From Chloroflexota bacterium (GTDB lineage Bacteria > Chloroflexota > Dehalococcoidia > UBA2979): a stretch of 37,014 nt of DNA. The translations under genes and the position numbers were made by a program. The notes under the pieces were generated by a model. The model saw nothing but the letters and a program-made list of their open reading frames with translations. It was not told where the DNA came from and ran no database searches. The DNA is taken from contig VGPD01000020.1 of assembly GCA_016875635.1 (NCBI GenBank), positions 1-37,014 of the forward strand. Reading direction: 5' to 3'. Positions 12,566 through 20,911 of the stretch are shown piece after piece. Every line of letters begins with the position of its first letter. Position 1 is the first letter of the stretch.

Positions 12566-12607
12566 CAGTGAGCCTTGCGCGACGTCATCCGTCGCCGGTC
12601 CTCACTG
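12566..12607 (-). promoter_or_regulatory. Structured leader hairpin upstream of rpsL
   Basis: On the minus strand the rpsL leader contains CAGTGAG (12607-12601) and its perfect complement CTCACTG (12572-12566). These enclose a second perfect stem, GCGACG/CGTCGC (12595-12590 and 12584-12579), with a 5-nt loop. Two further C-G pairs can form after a GA bulge. An element of this shape in a ribosomal operon leader suggests an autoregulatory protein-binding site or an attenuator-type structure. Which protein would bind is unknown. Confidence 0.5.
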
Positions 12608-12671
12608 CAAAGCGGCCATTCGACCGTACTCGCGTGGGAAACGCGCGCGCCTGTTCAAGGCGCGATCTGTG

Positions 12672-12700
12672 ATTCTGGGGCCGCCCTCGACGAGTGTCAA
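12672..12700 (-). promoter_or_regulatory. Sigma-70-type promoter of the str-S10-spc superoperon
   Basis: Minus strand: -35 TTGACA (12700-12695), exactly 17-nt spacer, -10 CAGAAT (12677-12672; 4 of 6 match to TATAAT). The predicted start is near 12,665, leaving a leader of about 185 nt before rpsL. It is the best promoter match I found in the window and lies just downstream of the preceding gene's stop (12,726). Confidence 0.75.
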
Positions 12701-12725
12701 ACCCCAGTAGACAAATTCTCCCCGA

Positions 12726-13304
12726 TTAACCGCCGACACGCTTCGCCATGAGGATGTCCGGAGCGCCTGGACCGTTCGCATCCGGCACCACACCGATGAT
12801 CGCGAAGCCACATGCGAGGTAAAACTCATACGGGTGCCCTCGCAGATTACGTATGCCGCTTAGATGCTTGAGCGGTTCTCCTTTGTAAAGATCGACACCG
12901 AACAATGAGGTTCGGCCCTCACCCGTCCCCGGCACGATTTCGTCGTCCGTGCCGAGGCGTAGCGTCAGCCCCCCGCGCTCGGCCACCCGTCCCTCGATCG
13001 CCGCCACGAGCGCCCGCCCGACCCCTCGACGTTGCTGGGTGGGTGCTACTGCCAACGGGTGGAGTTCCCACACGCGGGCGTACTCGTGAAAGCCGCCCAC
13101 CCAACCGAGGATGGTGCCGGCCTCATCCCGGGCGACCAGGCTCAGCCGGCCGGGCTCGAACGACTCCCTTAGCTCCGCCCGGGCGGCTTCGATGTCGGGA
13201 AGCCACGCCGTCACCGGCCGGAACGCCTCGAAGAGGACACGCGCTGTCGCCTCGACCAGGGCATCGTCGGCGGCGTCGAGGTCCTCAATGTGGAGAGGAG
13301 GCAT
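12726..13304 (-). CDS. GNAT acetyltransferase resembling aminoglycoside 6'-N-acetyltransferases
   Basis: The 192-residue protein is a GNAT N-acetyltransferase with the acetyl-CoA loop QQRRGVGRAL (residues 90-99). The second half, with LRLGTDDE, TSLFGVDLY, HPYEFYLACGF and VPDANGPGAPDILMAKRV, is the pattern I associate with chromosomal AAC(6')-type enzymes, which acetylate the 6'-amino group of aminoglycosides. That link is from memory of family motifs and is not proof of resistance. The start is 7 nt after the PIG-L deacetylase stop, so it is the last gene of a folE-GT4-deacetylase-GNAT run. Acetylation of an endogenous amino sugar made by that run is an alternative role. Confidence 0.75.
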   Translation of the reverse strand: MPPLHIEDLDAADDALVEATARVLFEAFRPVTAWLPDIEAARAELRESFEPGRLSLVARDEAGTILGWVGGFHEYARVWELHPLAVAPTQQRRGVGRALVAAIEGRVAERGGLTLRLGTDDEIVPGTGEGRTSLFGVDLYKGEPLKHLSGIRNLRGHPYEFYLACGFAIIGVVPDANGPGAPDILMAKRVGG

Positions 13305-13311
13305 CGGCGGC

Positions 13312-14067
13312 CTAGCGGCGAAGGAGGATCTTCACGAACGACTCGCGGTGGACGGGCCCGTCGAGGCCGCTCTCGCGCGCCTGCTTCGCCCGTTCTCGGT
13401 ACATCTCCAGCATCTCCCGCTCGGTGCGGCCCCGCATCTGCGAGGTGTGGGCGAGGATCGCGCGGATCTTCGTCCGCATCACCGGTTCGATGTCGACGTG
13501 ATAGTTCGGCTCACCCGGGCCAGAGAGGAGCAGGGCGACCGGCCGGTGCGGCTCCAGCTCCTCTTCCTTGTCCAGCGGGTAGTACAGGTGGTCGTCCGCC
13601 GCCGGGTAGATCGCGTCGTACGTCGCCTGCCCGGTGTAGCGGTGGTCGCGGTGGTTGAACCCCGGGCGGAACCCGTCCCAGGTGATGACCAGTTCGGGCC
13701 GGGTCAGCCGGATGTGCCGGACGATCAGCCCGCGCAACTCGTTGTCCGCTGCGACGTAGCCGTCCGGAAAGCCGAGGAAGACCGGTTCGTTCGCGCCCAG
13801 GATGGCGCTGGCACGTCGTTGCTCCTCCTCGCGTTCACCCGCGAGGAACTGCGGCGTCACCCCGGGATCCTTCGTCCCCTTGTTCCCCGACGTGGTTACC
13901 AGGACATCGACGTTCCAGCCGAGCTTGGCGAGAAGCGCCAGGGTCCCGCCACAGCTGAATTCGGCGTCGTCCGGGTGGGCGAAGATCGCGAGGGCACGCC
14001 TCGGCACCTTCGCCGTCAGTTCGGTGATGAAGTCCGCGTCCATGTCGATTTCGGTGGCCATCGTCAT
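13312..14067 (-). CDS. PIG-L (LmbE) family N-deacetylase
   Basis: Members remove N-acetyl groups from GlcNAc conjugates with a zinc ion (for example MshB, BshB and Mca in low-molecular-weight thiol metabolism). The 251-residue protein has the metal motif AHPDD (residues 30-34) and a downstream NHRDHRYTG (residues 138-146) that supplies the third ligand. A TAGACT -10 box lies 7 nt before the ATG, suggesting an additional leaderless promoter although it follows the GT4 gene by only 36 nt. Nearby MATE or MDAD starts are possible. The neighbouring MshA-like glycosyltransferase makes a GlcNAc-conjugate substrate plausible, but the substrate is not shown. Confidence 0.85.
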   Translation of the reverse strand: MTMATEIDMDADFITELTAKVPRRALAIFAHPDDAEFSCGGTLALLAKLGWNVDVLVTTSGNKGTKDPGVTPQFLAGEREEEQRRASAILGANEPVFLGFPDGYVAADNELRGLIVRHIRLTRPELVITWDGFRPGFNHRDHRYTGQATYDAIYPAADDHLYYPLDKEEELEPHRPVALLLSGPGEPNYHVDIEPVMRTKIRAILAHTSQMRGRTEREMLEMYRERAKQARESGLDGPVHRESFVKILLRR

Positions 14068-14074
14068 GCCGGGC

Positions 14075-14080
14075 AGTCTA
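14075..14080 (-). promoter_or_regulatory. Candidate leaderless -10 box (TAGACT) for the PIG-L gene
   Basis: TAGACT on the minus strand with 7 nt to the ATG at 14067, so the transcript would start at or next to the start codon. No convincing -35 is visible. The same spacing recurs in front of five other genes in this window. Confidence 0.45.
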
Positions 14081-14103
14081 CCGCCGGACGGAATGGCAGG
14101 GGG

Positions 14104-15369
14104 CTACGAGGCGGCGCCTCGCTGGTACTCCTCGACCAGCGCCGCCAGTGCCACACCGACGCGCGAGGCCACCTCGCTCCAGTCGTAGGCGCGCATCCGC
14201 TCGACGCCGGCCGCGCCGAGGGCGCGACGCAATGGCTCGTTCCGCAGCAGCAACTCGATCCGCTCCGCGAACGGCTCTGGACACCGCCACGGGACGAGGT
14301 ACCCCGTCCGCCCATCCACCACCGTCGAGGCCAGCCCACCGACACGCGAGGCGACCACAGGCGTCCCGCACGCCATCGCCTCCACGGCAACCAGGCCAAA
14401 TGACTCGTAGAACGATGGCACGGCGACCACGTCGGCAGCCGCGTACCAGTCGGCGAGCGTGTCGTGCGGCTTCGGCCCGAGGAAGCGCACCGCAGCGGTC
14501 GCTCCGACCTCGGCCGCGATCGCCTCGAGACGCGCGATCTCGGCGGCGGCTCGCTCGTCGCCTCCGATGACCAGCAGGTCGACCGAGATGCGGGGCTGCA
14601 ACTCGCCGACCGCCCGGATGAGGATGTCGAGTCCCTTCAACGGCTCGATCCGCCCGACGACCAGCACGAAGCGCCGCGCCGGATCCAGGCCGAGCCGAGC
14701 GCGGGCCTCGGCCTGCGGACGGGGCGTGAAGATGCTCAGGTCCACGCCCAGCGGAATCACCGCGATCCGGTGCGCGTCCACGCGGAAGATCTGTCGCAAC
14801 AGCTGACGCTCGTGTTCGGTCGCGGCGACGATACGGTCGAGCGCGTGGACCAGCCGCCGCTCCGCCTTCAGGCGTTCGGGCCGCTCAGACTCCGAGGCGC
14901 GCGCACGCAATTTCACGTCGCCAAGCGTGTGGAACATCGCCACATGCGGGACACGCCATCGCGCCGCAAGCCGGTCGCCCGACGCAACGGAGAGCCAGTA
15001 GTGCGAGTAGATCGCCTCATATCTGAGGCCTTCACGGGACCGGAACGCTTCGACACCTTCCGCGAACGCCTCGACGAACGGGAGGAGATCCTCCTTTTCG
15101 AGCCGCTCGACCGGACCGGCCGTGACCTGGACGAGGCGTGCGCCGGGCGCGAATTCCGTGACGTCCGGCTCCGCAGCGCTGGTACGACGCGTGAACACGT
15201 CGACAGCCACATTCAGGGCTGCGAGGCCGCGTGCGACCTCGAGCACGTAGACGTTCATTCCACCCGTCTCTCGTCCCCCCAGCGGCGCGAGCGGAGACGT
15301 ATGGAGCGAGAACATCGCGATCCGCTGAGGCAGCGGAAGCGGCGGAGTCGCGTCGGCCGGCGCGACCAT
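14104..15369 (-). CDS. GT4 glycosyltransferase, MshA-like
   Basis: This is a retaining GT-B glycosyltransferase of 421 residues. The N-terminal motif HTSPLAPLGGRETGGMNVYV (residues 23-42) is characteristic of the MshA/sucrose-phosphate-synthase branch of GT4. The C-terminal half has VVGRIEPLKG and the nucleotide-sugar motif SFYESFGLVAVEAMACG with the paired glutamates. I start it at the ATG at 15369, 5 nt after the folE stop. No strong ribosome-binding site is visible, so a later ATG at 15315 is possible. With the PIG-L gene downstream, the pair resembles the first two steps of mycothiol or bacillithiol synthesis. No cysteine ligase is present here. Confidence 0.85.
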   Translation of the reverse strand: MVAPADATPPLPLPQRIAMFSLHTSPLAPLGGRETGGMNVYVLEVARGLAALNVAVDVFTRRTSAAEPDVTEFAPGARLVQVTAGPVERLEKEDLLPFVEAFAEGVEAFRSREGLRYEAIYSHYWLSVASGDRLAARWRVPHVAMFHTLGDVKLRARASESERPERLKAERRLVHALDRIVAATEHERQLLRQIFRVDAHRIAVIPLGVDLSIFTPRPQAEARARLGLDPARRFVLVVGRIEPLKGLDILIRAVGELQPRISVDLLVIGGDERAAAEIARLEAIAAEVGATAAVRFLGPKPHDTLADWYAAADVVAVPSFYESFGLVAVEAMACGTPVVASRVGGLASTVVDGRTGYLVPWRCPEPFAERIELLLRNEPLRRALGAAGVERMRAYDWSEVASRVGVALAALVEEYQRGAAS

Positions 15370-15374
15370 CGCGG

Positions 15375-15959
15375 CTACGACTGACCGATCAGGCGGAGGA
15401 ACTCGCTGCGCGTCGACATGTCGGAACGGAAACGCCCGCGCATCGCGGACGTCACCATGGACGAGCCTGGCTTCCGGACCCCGCGCGCAGTCATGCACAG
15501 ATGCTCTGCGCTGATCACGACGCCCACACCCTTCGCCCCGAGGACATCTTCGATGCAGTCCGCGATCTGGCTCGTCAGCCGCTCTTGCACCTGCGGCCGA
15601 CGCGCGAACACCTCGACCGCCCGCGCGAGCTTCGAAAGTCCCACGATCTTCCCGTCCGGGAGATAGCCCACATGCGCCTGCCCGTGAAACGGCAGGAAGT
15701 GGTGCTCACACATCGAGTAGAACGGAATGTCACGCAGGATCACCATCTCGTCATGGGTTTCGTCGAACGTGACGTTCAGCACATCACGCGGGTCCTGCCA
15801 CAGCCCCTGGAACAGCTCGATGTACATGTCCGCGATGCGGCGTGGTGTCTCGGCCAGCCCCTCGTCCGCGGGGTCCAGTCCGAGGTCGCCGACCATCGTC
15901 TGGAGGGTCGCGATCAGCGCGTCGCGGTTGGCGGCTGCGCGGGGCATCGATAGCGCCAT
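15375..15959 (-). CDS. folE: GTP cyclohydrolase I
   Basis: FolE converts GTP to 7,8-dihydroneopterin triphosphate, the first step towards tetrahydrofolate. The 194-residue protein has zinc ligands C84 and H87 in [11 protein letters not shown] and C155 in [14 protein letters not shown], plus the conserved [21 protein letters not shown] helix region. GGAGG lies 7 nt upstream of the ATG at 15959. Length is usual for a single-domain type IA enzyme. It heads a minus-strand run with the GT4, PIG-L and GNAT genes, none of which is a known folate gene. Confidence 0.97.
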   Translation of the reverse strand: MALSMPRAAANRDALIATLQTMVGDLGLDPADEGLAETPRRIADMYIELFQGLWQDPRDVLNVTFDETHDEMVILRDIPFYSMCEHHFLPFHGQAHVGYLPDGKIVGLSKLARAVEVFARRPQVQERLTSQIADCIEDVLGAKGVGVVISAEHLCMTARGVRKPGSSMVTSAMRGRFRSDMSTRSEFLRLIGQS

Positions 15960-15992
15960 CGGCTGATCCTCCGGTCAGGAAGCGAGGTGTCC

Positions 15993-15998
15993 ACGATA
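15993..15998 (-). promoter_or_regulatory. Candidate -10 box (TATCGT) for folE
   Basis: Minus-strand TATCGT, preceded 15 nt upstream by CTGACG, lies in the gap between thrC and folE. The predicted leader is about 27 nt and includes the folE ribosome-binding site. The -35 match and spacing are poor. Confidence 0.35.
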
Positions 15999-16038
15999 CA
16001 CCGGCTTACGCAACGTCAGAGCCAGGAGTGGCGCCCAG

Positions 16039-17118
16039 CTACGTCCAGCCGAGGGATTGCTCAACTTCACCAATGTTGGCAGCGGCACGGTGGATGGTCG
16101 CCTCGACCGTCATCGCCGTGTCGGGGTCTTTCAGGCCGTGGCCTGTCAGGATGCAGACGGCGATCTTGCCTCGAAGATCAGCCCCGGCGCGGTGCTGTTG
16201 AACCAGGCCGGCGAGCGAGGCCGCCGAGGCCGGCTCGCAGAACAGCCCCTCATCCGCGGAGAGGCGCCGGTACGCCGACAGGATCTCCTCGTCCGTGACC
16301 GCCCTGATCTGGCCACCGGACGCGTCGCGGGCGTTCACCGCGCCGTCCCACGAGGCGGGGTTCCCGATCCGGATCGCCGTCGCGATCGTCTCAGGGTGTT
16401 CGACAGGATTCCCGAGGACCAGCGGGGCAGCGCCGGCCGCTTGAAAACCCCACATCTGCGGGAGCAGCGTGGTGCGCTCGGAGCGGTAGTACTCCTGAAA
16501 TCCCTGCCAGTACGCGGTGATGTTGCCAGCGTTGCCGACCGGGATGCAGAGGATATCCGGAGCGTCACCGAGATCGTCCGCGATCTCGAACGAGGCCGTC
16601 TTCTGGCCCTCGATCCGGTGGGGGTTCACGGAGTTCACGAGTGCGACGCTGTGCCGCTCCGCAATCTCGCGGACGATGTTCAGTGCGTCGTCGAACGACC
16701 CATCGATCTGCACGATCTCCGCACCATGCACGACAGCCTGTGCAAGTTTGCCCATCGCGATCTTGCCGGCGGGCACGATCACGTACGCCTTCAGACCGTG
16801 GCGGACGGCGTACGCAGCAGCGGACGCCGAGGTGTTCCCGGTGGAGGCGCAGATCACGGCGCGCGCGCCAGCCTCGACGGCCTTCGCGACAGCCATCACC
16901 ATCCCCCGGTCCTTGAAAGAGCCGGTCGGGTTCAGGTACTCGAGCTTGAAATACAGCGCCTCCAGCCCGAGTTCGCCCTCAAGGGCGCGGGAGCGCACGA
17001 GCGGCGTACCGCCTTCGCCCAGCGTAACCATCGGTGTCTCGTCGGTCACGGGGAGACGGTCGCGGTAACGCTCCAGAATGAAGCGGCCGCCGTGAGTCGA
17101 TGCCGGTACCGGGCTCAC
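16039..17118 (-). CDS. thrC: Threonine synthase
   Basis: ThrC converts O-phosphohomoserine to threonine with PLP. The 359-residue protein has the PLP lysine K69 in [11 protein letters not shown], the [13 protein letters not shown] phosphate-binding segment and the [12 protein letters not shown] glycine loop. Its start overlaps the coiled-coil gene stop by ATGA, and hom lies one gene further upstream. The homoserine-to-threonine steps are therefore co-transcribed, although thrB (homoserine kinase) is missing from the run and must be elsewhere. The size fits the short, class I bacterial form. Confidence 0.97.
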   Translation of the reverse strand: MSPVPASTHGGRFILERYRDRLPVTDETPMVTLGEGGTPLVRSRALEGELGLEALYFKLEYLNPTGSFKDRGMVMAVAKAVEAGARAVICASTGNTSASAAAYAVRHGLKAYVIVPAGKIAMGKLAQAVVHGAEIVQIDGSFDDALNIVREIAERHSVALVNSVNPHRIEGQKTASFEIADDLGDAPDILCIPVGNAGNITAYWQGFQEYYRSERTTLLPQMWGFQAAGAAPLVLGNPVEHPETIATAIRIGNPASWDGAVNARDASGGQIRAVTDEEILSAYRRLSADEGLFCEPASAASLAGLVQQHRAGADLRGKIAVCILTGHGLKDPDTAMTVEATIHRAAANIGEVEQSLGWT

Positions 17119-18185
17119 AGCGGCTGCTCCCGTCCTGCGCCTTCGTGCTGCTCGTCCATCCGCACGAGGAGCGCGCGGGAGATCCGGATCTCTCGCTCGA
17201 TCTCCTCGATGCGCCGGCGCGCGCTCTCCTCACCGGCGCGCAACTGGCGGCGCAGGTGTTCGAACACGACATCGCGCTGCGACTCGATCCGCTCGAGAAT
17301 CCCGCGCCGCTCGTCGGCCGCGCCGGCCAGCGTCCGGGCGAGGAGCGCCTGCTCCTCCATGAGCGCGCCCTGATGCTGGCGCATCTCTTCGACGGTCTCC
17401 TCGACGGTGTTGAGGCGATCCTCGACACGCGCACGCGTGACACGCTGCTGCTCGAGGACCTCGAGCAGCACCTCCTCCCGGTCGCGGACCACACGCAACG
17501 CGGCGACCTCATCGTCCATGCGACGCTGGTCGGCCTGCAGCGTCCGCACACGTGCCTCGACGGCTTCGAGCGTGCCGAGCAGCGGCGAGAACGACGAGAC
17601 GACCCGCGCGACCTCGACCCCGTTGTGGCGAGCCTGCTCCTCGAGCGCTCCGAGCCGGCGCTCCAACGACTCGAGGCGGGAAGCCTGGTCACGGTCGTCC
17701 CGCTCCCGCTCGGAGGCTTCTTCCAGGATCGCGCGCTGCCGCGCCAGCACCGCGGCGTCTCGGCCGGTCGCGTCGTCGAGCTGCGAGGCGATCTGGTTGA
17801 GGACACGCTGAAGTTCGCGCTGCGCCTCAGCCTCCCGTTCCTCGGCCCGCGTGAGCTGGGCAGCCAGGTCGCGCCGAAGCGCGGCCTCCGCGGCGATCCG
17901 CTCTTCGAGGGCGCTGAGTTCCTGACGAACCTCGCGCGTCGCTTCCTGCCCGGCCTCGTGGCGCAGCGTGCGCCCGTCGACGACCTGAAGCGTCTCGACC
18001 AGTCGCGCGGTCTCTTCCTGTTGTGCCTTCAGCGAGTGGTTCAGCAACGTGATCTCGCGCGTCAGCGACTCAATGCGCTGCTGCGCACGCTGGAGCTCAT
18101 CGCCGATCCAGGTCCCCTGGCCCGGCAGGGGTGAGGGCAACGTGGCCGGCGGTGAGCCCATCTCGTGCCCCTCTGGACCCGCCAT
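17115..18185 (-). CDS. Long coiled-coil protein of unknown function between hom and thrC
   Basis: I do not recognise a family. The 356-residue product is almost entirely heptad-like from about residue 30 to 345, rich in E, R, L, A and Q (for example [20 protein letters not shown]), with no signal peptide, membrane segment or catalytic motif. I prefer the ATG at 18185, since AGG in the hom stop region lies 6 nt upstream. The GTG immediately before it is the alternative. It follows hom by 9 nt and overlaps thrC by ATGA, so it is coupled to threonine synthesis genes. Any mechanistic link is unknown. Confidence 0.85.
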   Translation of the reverse strand: MAGPEGHEMGSPPATLPSPLPGQGTWIGDELQRAQQRIESLTREITLLNHSLKAQQEETARLVETLQVVDGRTLRHEAGQEATREVRQELSALEERIAAEAALRRDLAAQLTRAEEREAEAQRELQRVLNQIASQLDDATGRDAAVLARQRAILEEASERERDDRDQASRLESLERRLGALEEQARHNGVEVARVVSSFSPLLGTLEAVEARVRTLQADQRRMDDEVAALRVVRDREEVLLEVLEQQRVTRARVEDRLNTVEETVEEMRQHQGALMEEQALLARTLAGAADERRGILERIESQRDVVFEHLRRQLRAGEESARRRIEEIEREIRISRALLVRMDEQHEGAGREQPL

Positions 18186-18194
18186 CACTGGCCT

Positions 18195-19481
18195 CTAGCC
18201 CGCCATCGGCAACACGTTGCCGACTTCGCGCACGACATCCATCGAACGGATCGCCGCTACCGCGGTCTGGATCGCGCCACCCGACGCCTGGTGCGTCGTG
18301 AAGACCAGTTCCGCGGTACCGTCCGCAGAAGCACGGTCGAACTGAATGACTGAAGCGATCGAGATCCGCTGCTCGCCGAGCACCGCGGCAATCCGTGCCA
18401 GTACGCCCGGCTGGTCGAGGACGGTCACGCGCAGGTAGTACCGCGCCTCGTGCTCCTCGGGGGGCGCCACACGCAGCCGGCGGCGTGGCACGAACGCGAG
18501 CGGGCGCCGTCCGGCCACCACGTCCTGTGCCACATCCAGCACGTCCGCCAGGATCGAGGACGCCGTAGGGCCGGCGCCCGCGCCCGGCCCTTCGAACAGC
18601 ACCCGCCCGACCAGATCCCCTTCGATCTGGATCGCGTTCAAGACACCGTCCACTTTCGCCAGCGGTTCGTTCGCGCCGACGAGCGTCGGCTGCACGGTCG
18701 CCGCCACCGCGCCGCCGATCAGCCGCGCACCCGCGAACAATTTGATCACATATCCGAGGCGTTCGGCGTAGGCGATGTCCCGTGCCGTGATGGAGGTAAT
18801 CCCCTGGCGCGACACCTCGTCCGGGCGGATCTCCACGTTAAACGCGAGACCGCAGAGCACCGCGATCTTGTACGACGCGTCGATCCCCTCCACGTCCGCT
18901 GTCGGGTCGGGCTCCGCGTAACCGAGACGCTGCGCCTCCGCGAGGACGTCCGCGTAGTCAGCGCCCTTCTGGGTCATCGCGGTGAGCATGTAGTTCGTCG
19001 TGCCGTTGATGATCGCGGTGATCGCGGACACCTCGTTGGCAAGCAGGTCACGCGAGAGCGGGCCGATGACGGGGATGCCGCCGCCGACGGATGCCTCGAA
19101 GAGCAGCCGCACACCATGGTCCGCGGCGACTTTCAGCAGTTCGCCCCCGGCCTTCGCCATCACTTCTTTGTTCGCGGTGACGACGTGCCGACCGGAACGA
19201 AGCGCGGCTTCGATCGCCTCGCGCGCGGGGTGCTCACCACCCATCACTTCGATCACGATCTGTGTGCCGGGATCGCCGAGGACATCCTCGAGCCGTCCGA
19301 CAATCTGCTGCGGGGAGAGTCCAGCACGGGTGCGCTCGACGTCACGCACCATTACCCGGCGGACCTCGATCGGCCGCCCCACGCGCGAGGCGTAGCGCGA
19401 CGATCCGGCGGCGAGCGCCGCGATGACGCCAGCGCCGATATTCCCTGCGCCCAGGAGTGAGACGCCGACGGACTCACTCAT
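18195..19481 (-). CDS. hom: Homoserine dehydrogenase with C-terminal ACT domain
   Basis: Hom reduces aspartate semialdehyde to homoserine using NAD(P)H. The 428-residue protein has the Rossmann motif LLGAGNIGAG (about residues 9-18), VVTANKEVMA, and INGTTNYMLT followed by the catalytic region YAEPDPTADVEG. The ending RYYLRVTVLDQPGVLARIAAV starts an ACT domain that usually mediates threonine feedback inhibition. It is monofunctional, with no aspartokinase domain. Its start overlaps the upstream parvulin-like gene by ATGA. Confidence 0.97.
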   Translation of the reverse strand: MSESVGVSLLGAGNIGAGVIAALAAGSSRYASRVGRPIEVRRVMVRDVERTRAGLSPQQIVGRLEDVLGDPGTQIVIEVMGGEHPAREAIEAALRSGRHVVTANKEVMAKAGGELLKVAADHGVRLLFEASVGGGIPVIGPLSRDLLANEVSAITAIINGTTNYMLTAMTQKGADYADVLAEAQRLGYAEPDPTADVEGIDASYKIAVLCGLAFNVEIRPDEVSRQGITSITARDIAYAERLGYVIKLFAGARLIGGAVAATVQPTLVGANEPLAKVDGVLNAIQIEGDLVGRVLFEGPGAGAGPTASSILADVLDVAQDVVAGRRPLAFVPRRRLRVAPPEEHEARYYLRVTVLDQPGVLARIAAVLGEQRISIASVIQFDRASADGTAELVFTTHQASGGAIQTAVAAIRSMDVVREVGNVLPMAG

Positions 19482-20524
19482 TTCGCAGCCTGCGCCCGGG
19501 CACGACTCTGTGCTTCCTGCAACGCGTCACTGACCTGCCGCTCGACCCATGTCTTCGCGGTGCCCGTCAGTGACGATTCGCCTGCCAGTACTTCTTCCTG
19601 CGCCTTCACCCAGTTCAGGAACTGGCGGCTGGCCACCTGGGTCTTTACGGTATCGTCGTATGCGCGGTCGTCGCTCCGCTCCACGACCCGGGCGAGGAAG
19701 TAGCCACCGGTCTGATCGTCCATGAAGACCTCGGACAACTCGCCCGCCTTCAGATCGCGTACCGGGCTGATCCGGTCGGGCAGTGACTGCGGGTCGTACC
19801 AGGCGAGGTCAGCCTGCGCCGCTTCCTTCACCAGGCCACGGGCGGCCGCCTGCTCGGCAAAATCCGCCCCGCCAGCGACGGCTGCCCGCATCTCCTCAAG
19901 GGCCTGCTTGTCCTGGGACGCCACGGCGAGCAGGTGCATCTGCGGTCCCTTCTCGACCACCTTCGCCTTGAACGAATCGACCGCCTTCGTGCGCAGCACC
20001 GCGGCGCGCACAATCTCCTCGAACTCCGCACGGGAAATCGGGAGCGTCTCGATATACCGGTCGTATGAGGCGCGGAACACATCGTCGGACTGATCGTCAG
20101 GCGTCCCGACACGCTTGCGCAGTTCCGCCTTCAGGTCATCGTCCGAGACGGAGACGTCGAGGTCGCCCGCCTTCTGGCGGAGGACCTCCTCTCGCACGAG
20201 CGTGGGGATCACCGCGTCCGGGTTCGAGGAGACGGCGCTGTTCTGCTCGCCGACCGCTGCGTACTTCGCGCGCACGGCCACGTCCGCGGCCGTGAACATT
20301 CGTGAGCCAACCGTGACCACCTTCGCCCGAGGCGGCATGACCACCGTCAGCAGGACACCGGAGGCCACGATCAGGACGACCGCGATGCCAACGACGGCAG
20401 CCGCGAGGTAGATCCGGCGCTCCATGCGCACTTCACTCGCCTGCCGTGCACGTCGATCGGCGGCACGGTTGGGTCGCACCGCGCGTGCTGGCTGCGCCGC
20501 GCGGGAGGGGCGGGTGGTGGCCAC
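19478..20524 (-). CDS. Membrane-anchored SurA/parvulin-like peptidyl-prolyl isomerase
   Basis: The 348-residue protein has a basic, Ala-rich cytoplasmic N terminus, one membrane helix at about residues 38-62 (IYLAAAVVGIAVVLIVASG), a SurA-N-like chaperone region and a parvulin-type domain near residues 195-285 (MHLLAVASQDKQALEEMRA, DLAWYDPQSLP). It is probably an extracytoplasmic folding factor anchored to the membrane. The start is GTG with GAGGGGAG upstream. It follows rpsR by 48 nt and overlaps hom by ATGA. Whether the isomerase site is active cannot be judged by eye. Confidence 0.8.
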   Translation of the reverse strand: MATTRPSRAAQPARAVRPNRAADRRARQASEVRMERRIYLAAAVVGIAVVLIVASGVLLTVVMPPRAKVVTVGSRMFTAADVAVRAKYAAVGEQNSAVSSNPDAVIPTLVREEVLRQKAGDLDVSVSDDDLKAELRKRVGTPDDQSDDVFRASYDRYIETLPISRAEFEEIVRAAVLRTKAVDSFKAKVVEKGPQMHLLAVASQDKQALEEMRAAVAGGADFAEQAAARGLVKEAAQADLAWYDPQSLPDRISPVRDLKAGELSEVFMDDQTGGYFLARVVERSDDRAYDDTVKTQVASRQFLNWVKAQEEVLAGESSLTGTAKTWVERQVSDALQEAQSRARAQAAK

Positions 20525-20540
20525 GTCACACTCCCCTCAA

Positions 20541-20561
20541 CTGGCGGGCGTCGCCCGCCAG
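20541..20561 (-). terminator. Hairpin between rpsR and the parvulin-like gene
   Basis: A perfect 9-bp inverted repeat (CTGGCGGGC / GCCCGCCAG) with a 3-nt loop fills most of the 48-nt gap. There is no U-run after it on the minus strand, so it may be a partial terminator or an RNA processing or stabilising element separating the ribosomal genes from the hom-thrC genes. Confidence 0.4.
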
Positions 20562-20572
20562 CCTAGCCACTG

Positions 20573-20881
20573 CTACCGGCGTCCCATGTGTATGCCGGAA
20601 ATCCGCACATGCTCCGAGGTGTAGGGGAGCAGCGCGAGATGGCGTGCCCGCTTCACCGCCTGTGAGACGGCCCGCTGGTGACGCGCGCACGTCGACGCCT
20701 TCCGGCGCGGCTCCATCTTGCCGCGCTCCGTGATGTAGCGGCGGACGAGGTTCACGTCCTTGTAGTCGACGATGTCCGTCTTCGCGCGGCAGAACTCACA
20801 GCCGCGTGGACGGCGGAACCCGCCGCCACCACCGCCGCCACGTCCGCCGCGACCGCGTCGCTCCTCGCCGTCGTCGTTCAT
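20573..20881 (-). CDS. rpsR: 30S ribosomal protein S18
   Basis: S18 pairs with S6 on the 30S platform. The 102-residue product has a Gly/Arg-rich start (about residues 8-26) and the S18 core IVDYKDVNLVRRYITERGK, ending ARHLALLPYT. It keeps CEFC and a later CARHQ, the cysteine-bearing form that can bind zinc. In the same window S14 is the cysteine-poor form, so the two proteins differ in zinc use. Confidence 0.98.
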   Translation of the reverse strand: MNDDGEERRGRGGRGGGGGGGFRRPRGCEFCRAKTDIVDYKDVNLVRRYITERGKMEPRRKASTCARHQRAVSQAVKRARHLALLPYTSEHVRISGIHMGRR

Positions 20882-20911
20882 CGTCAGTCCTCCACTGCCC
20901 CGGTGCCGTTC

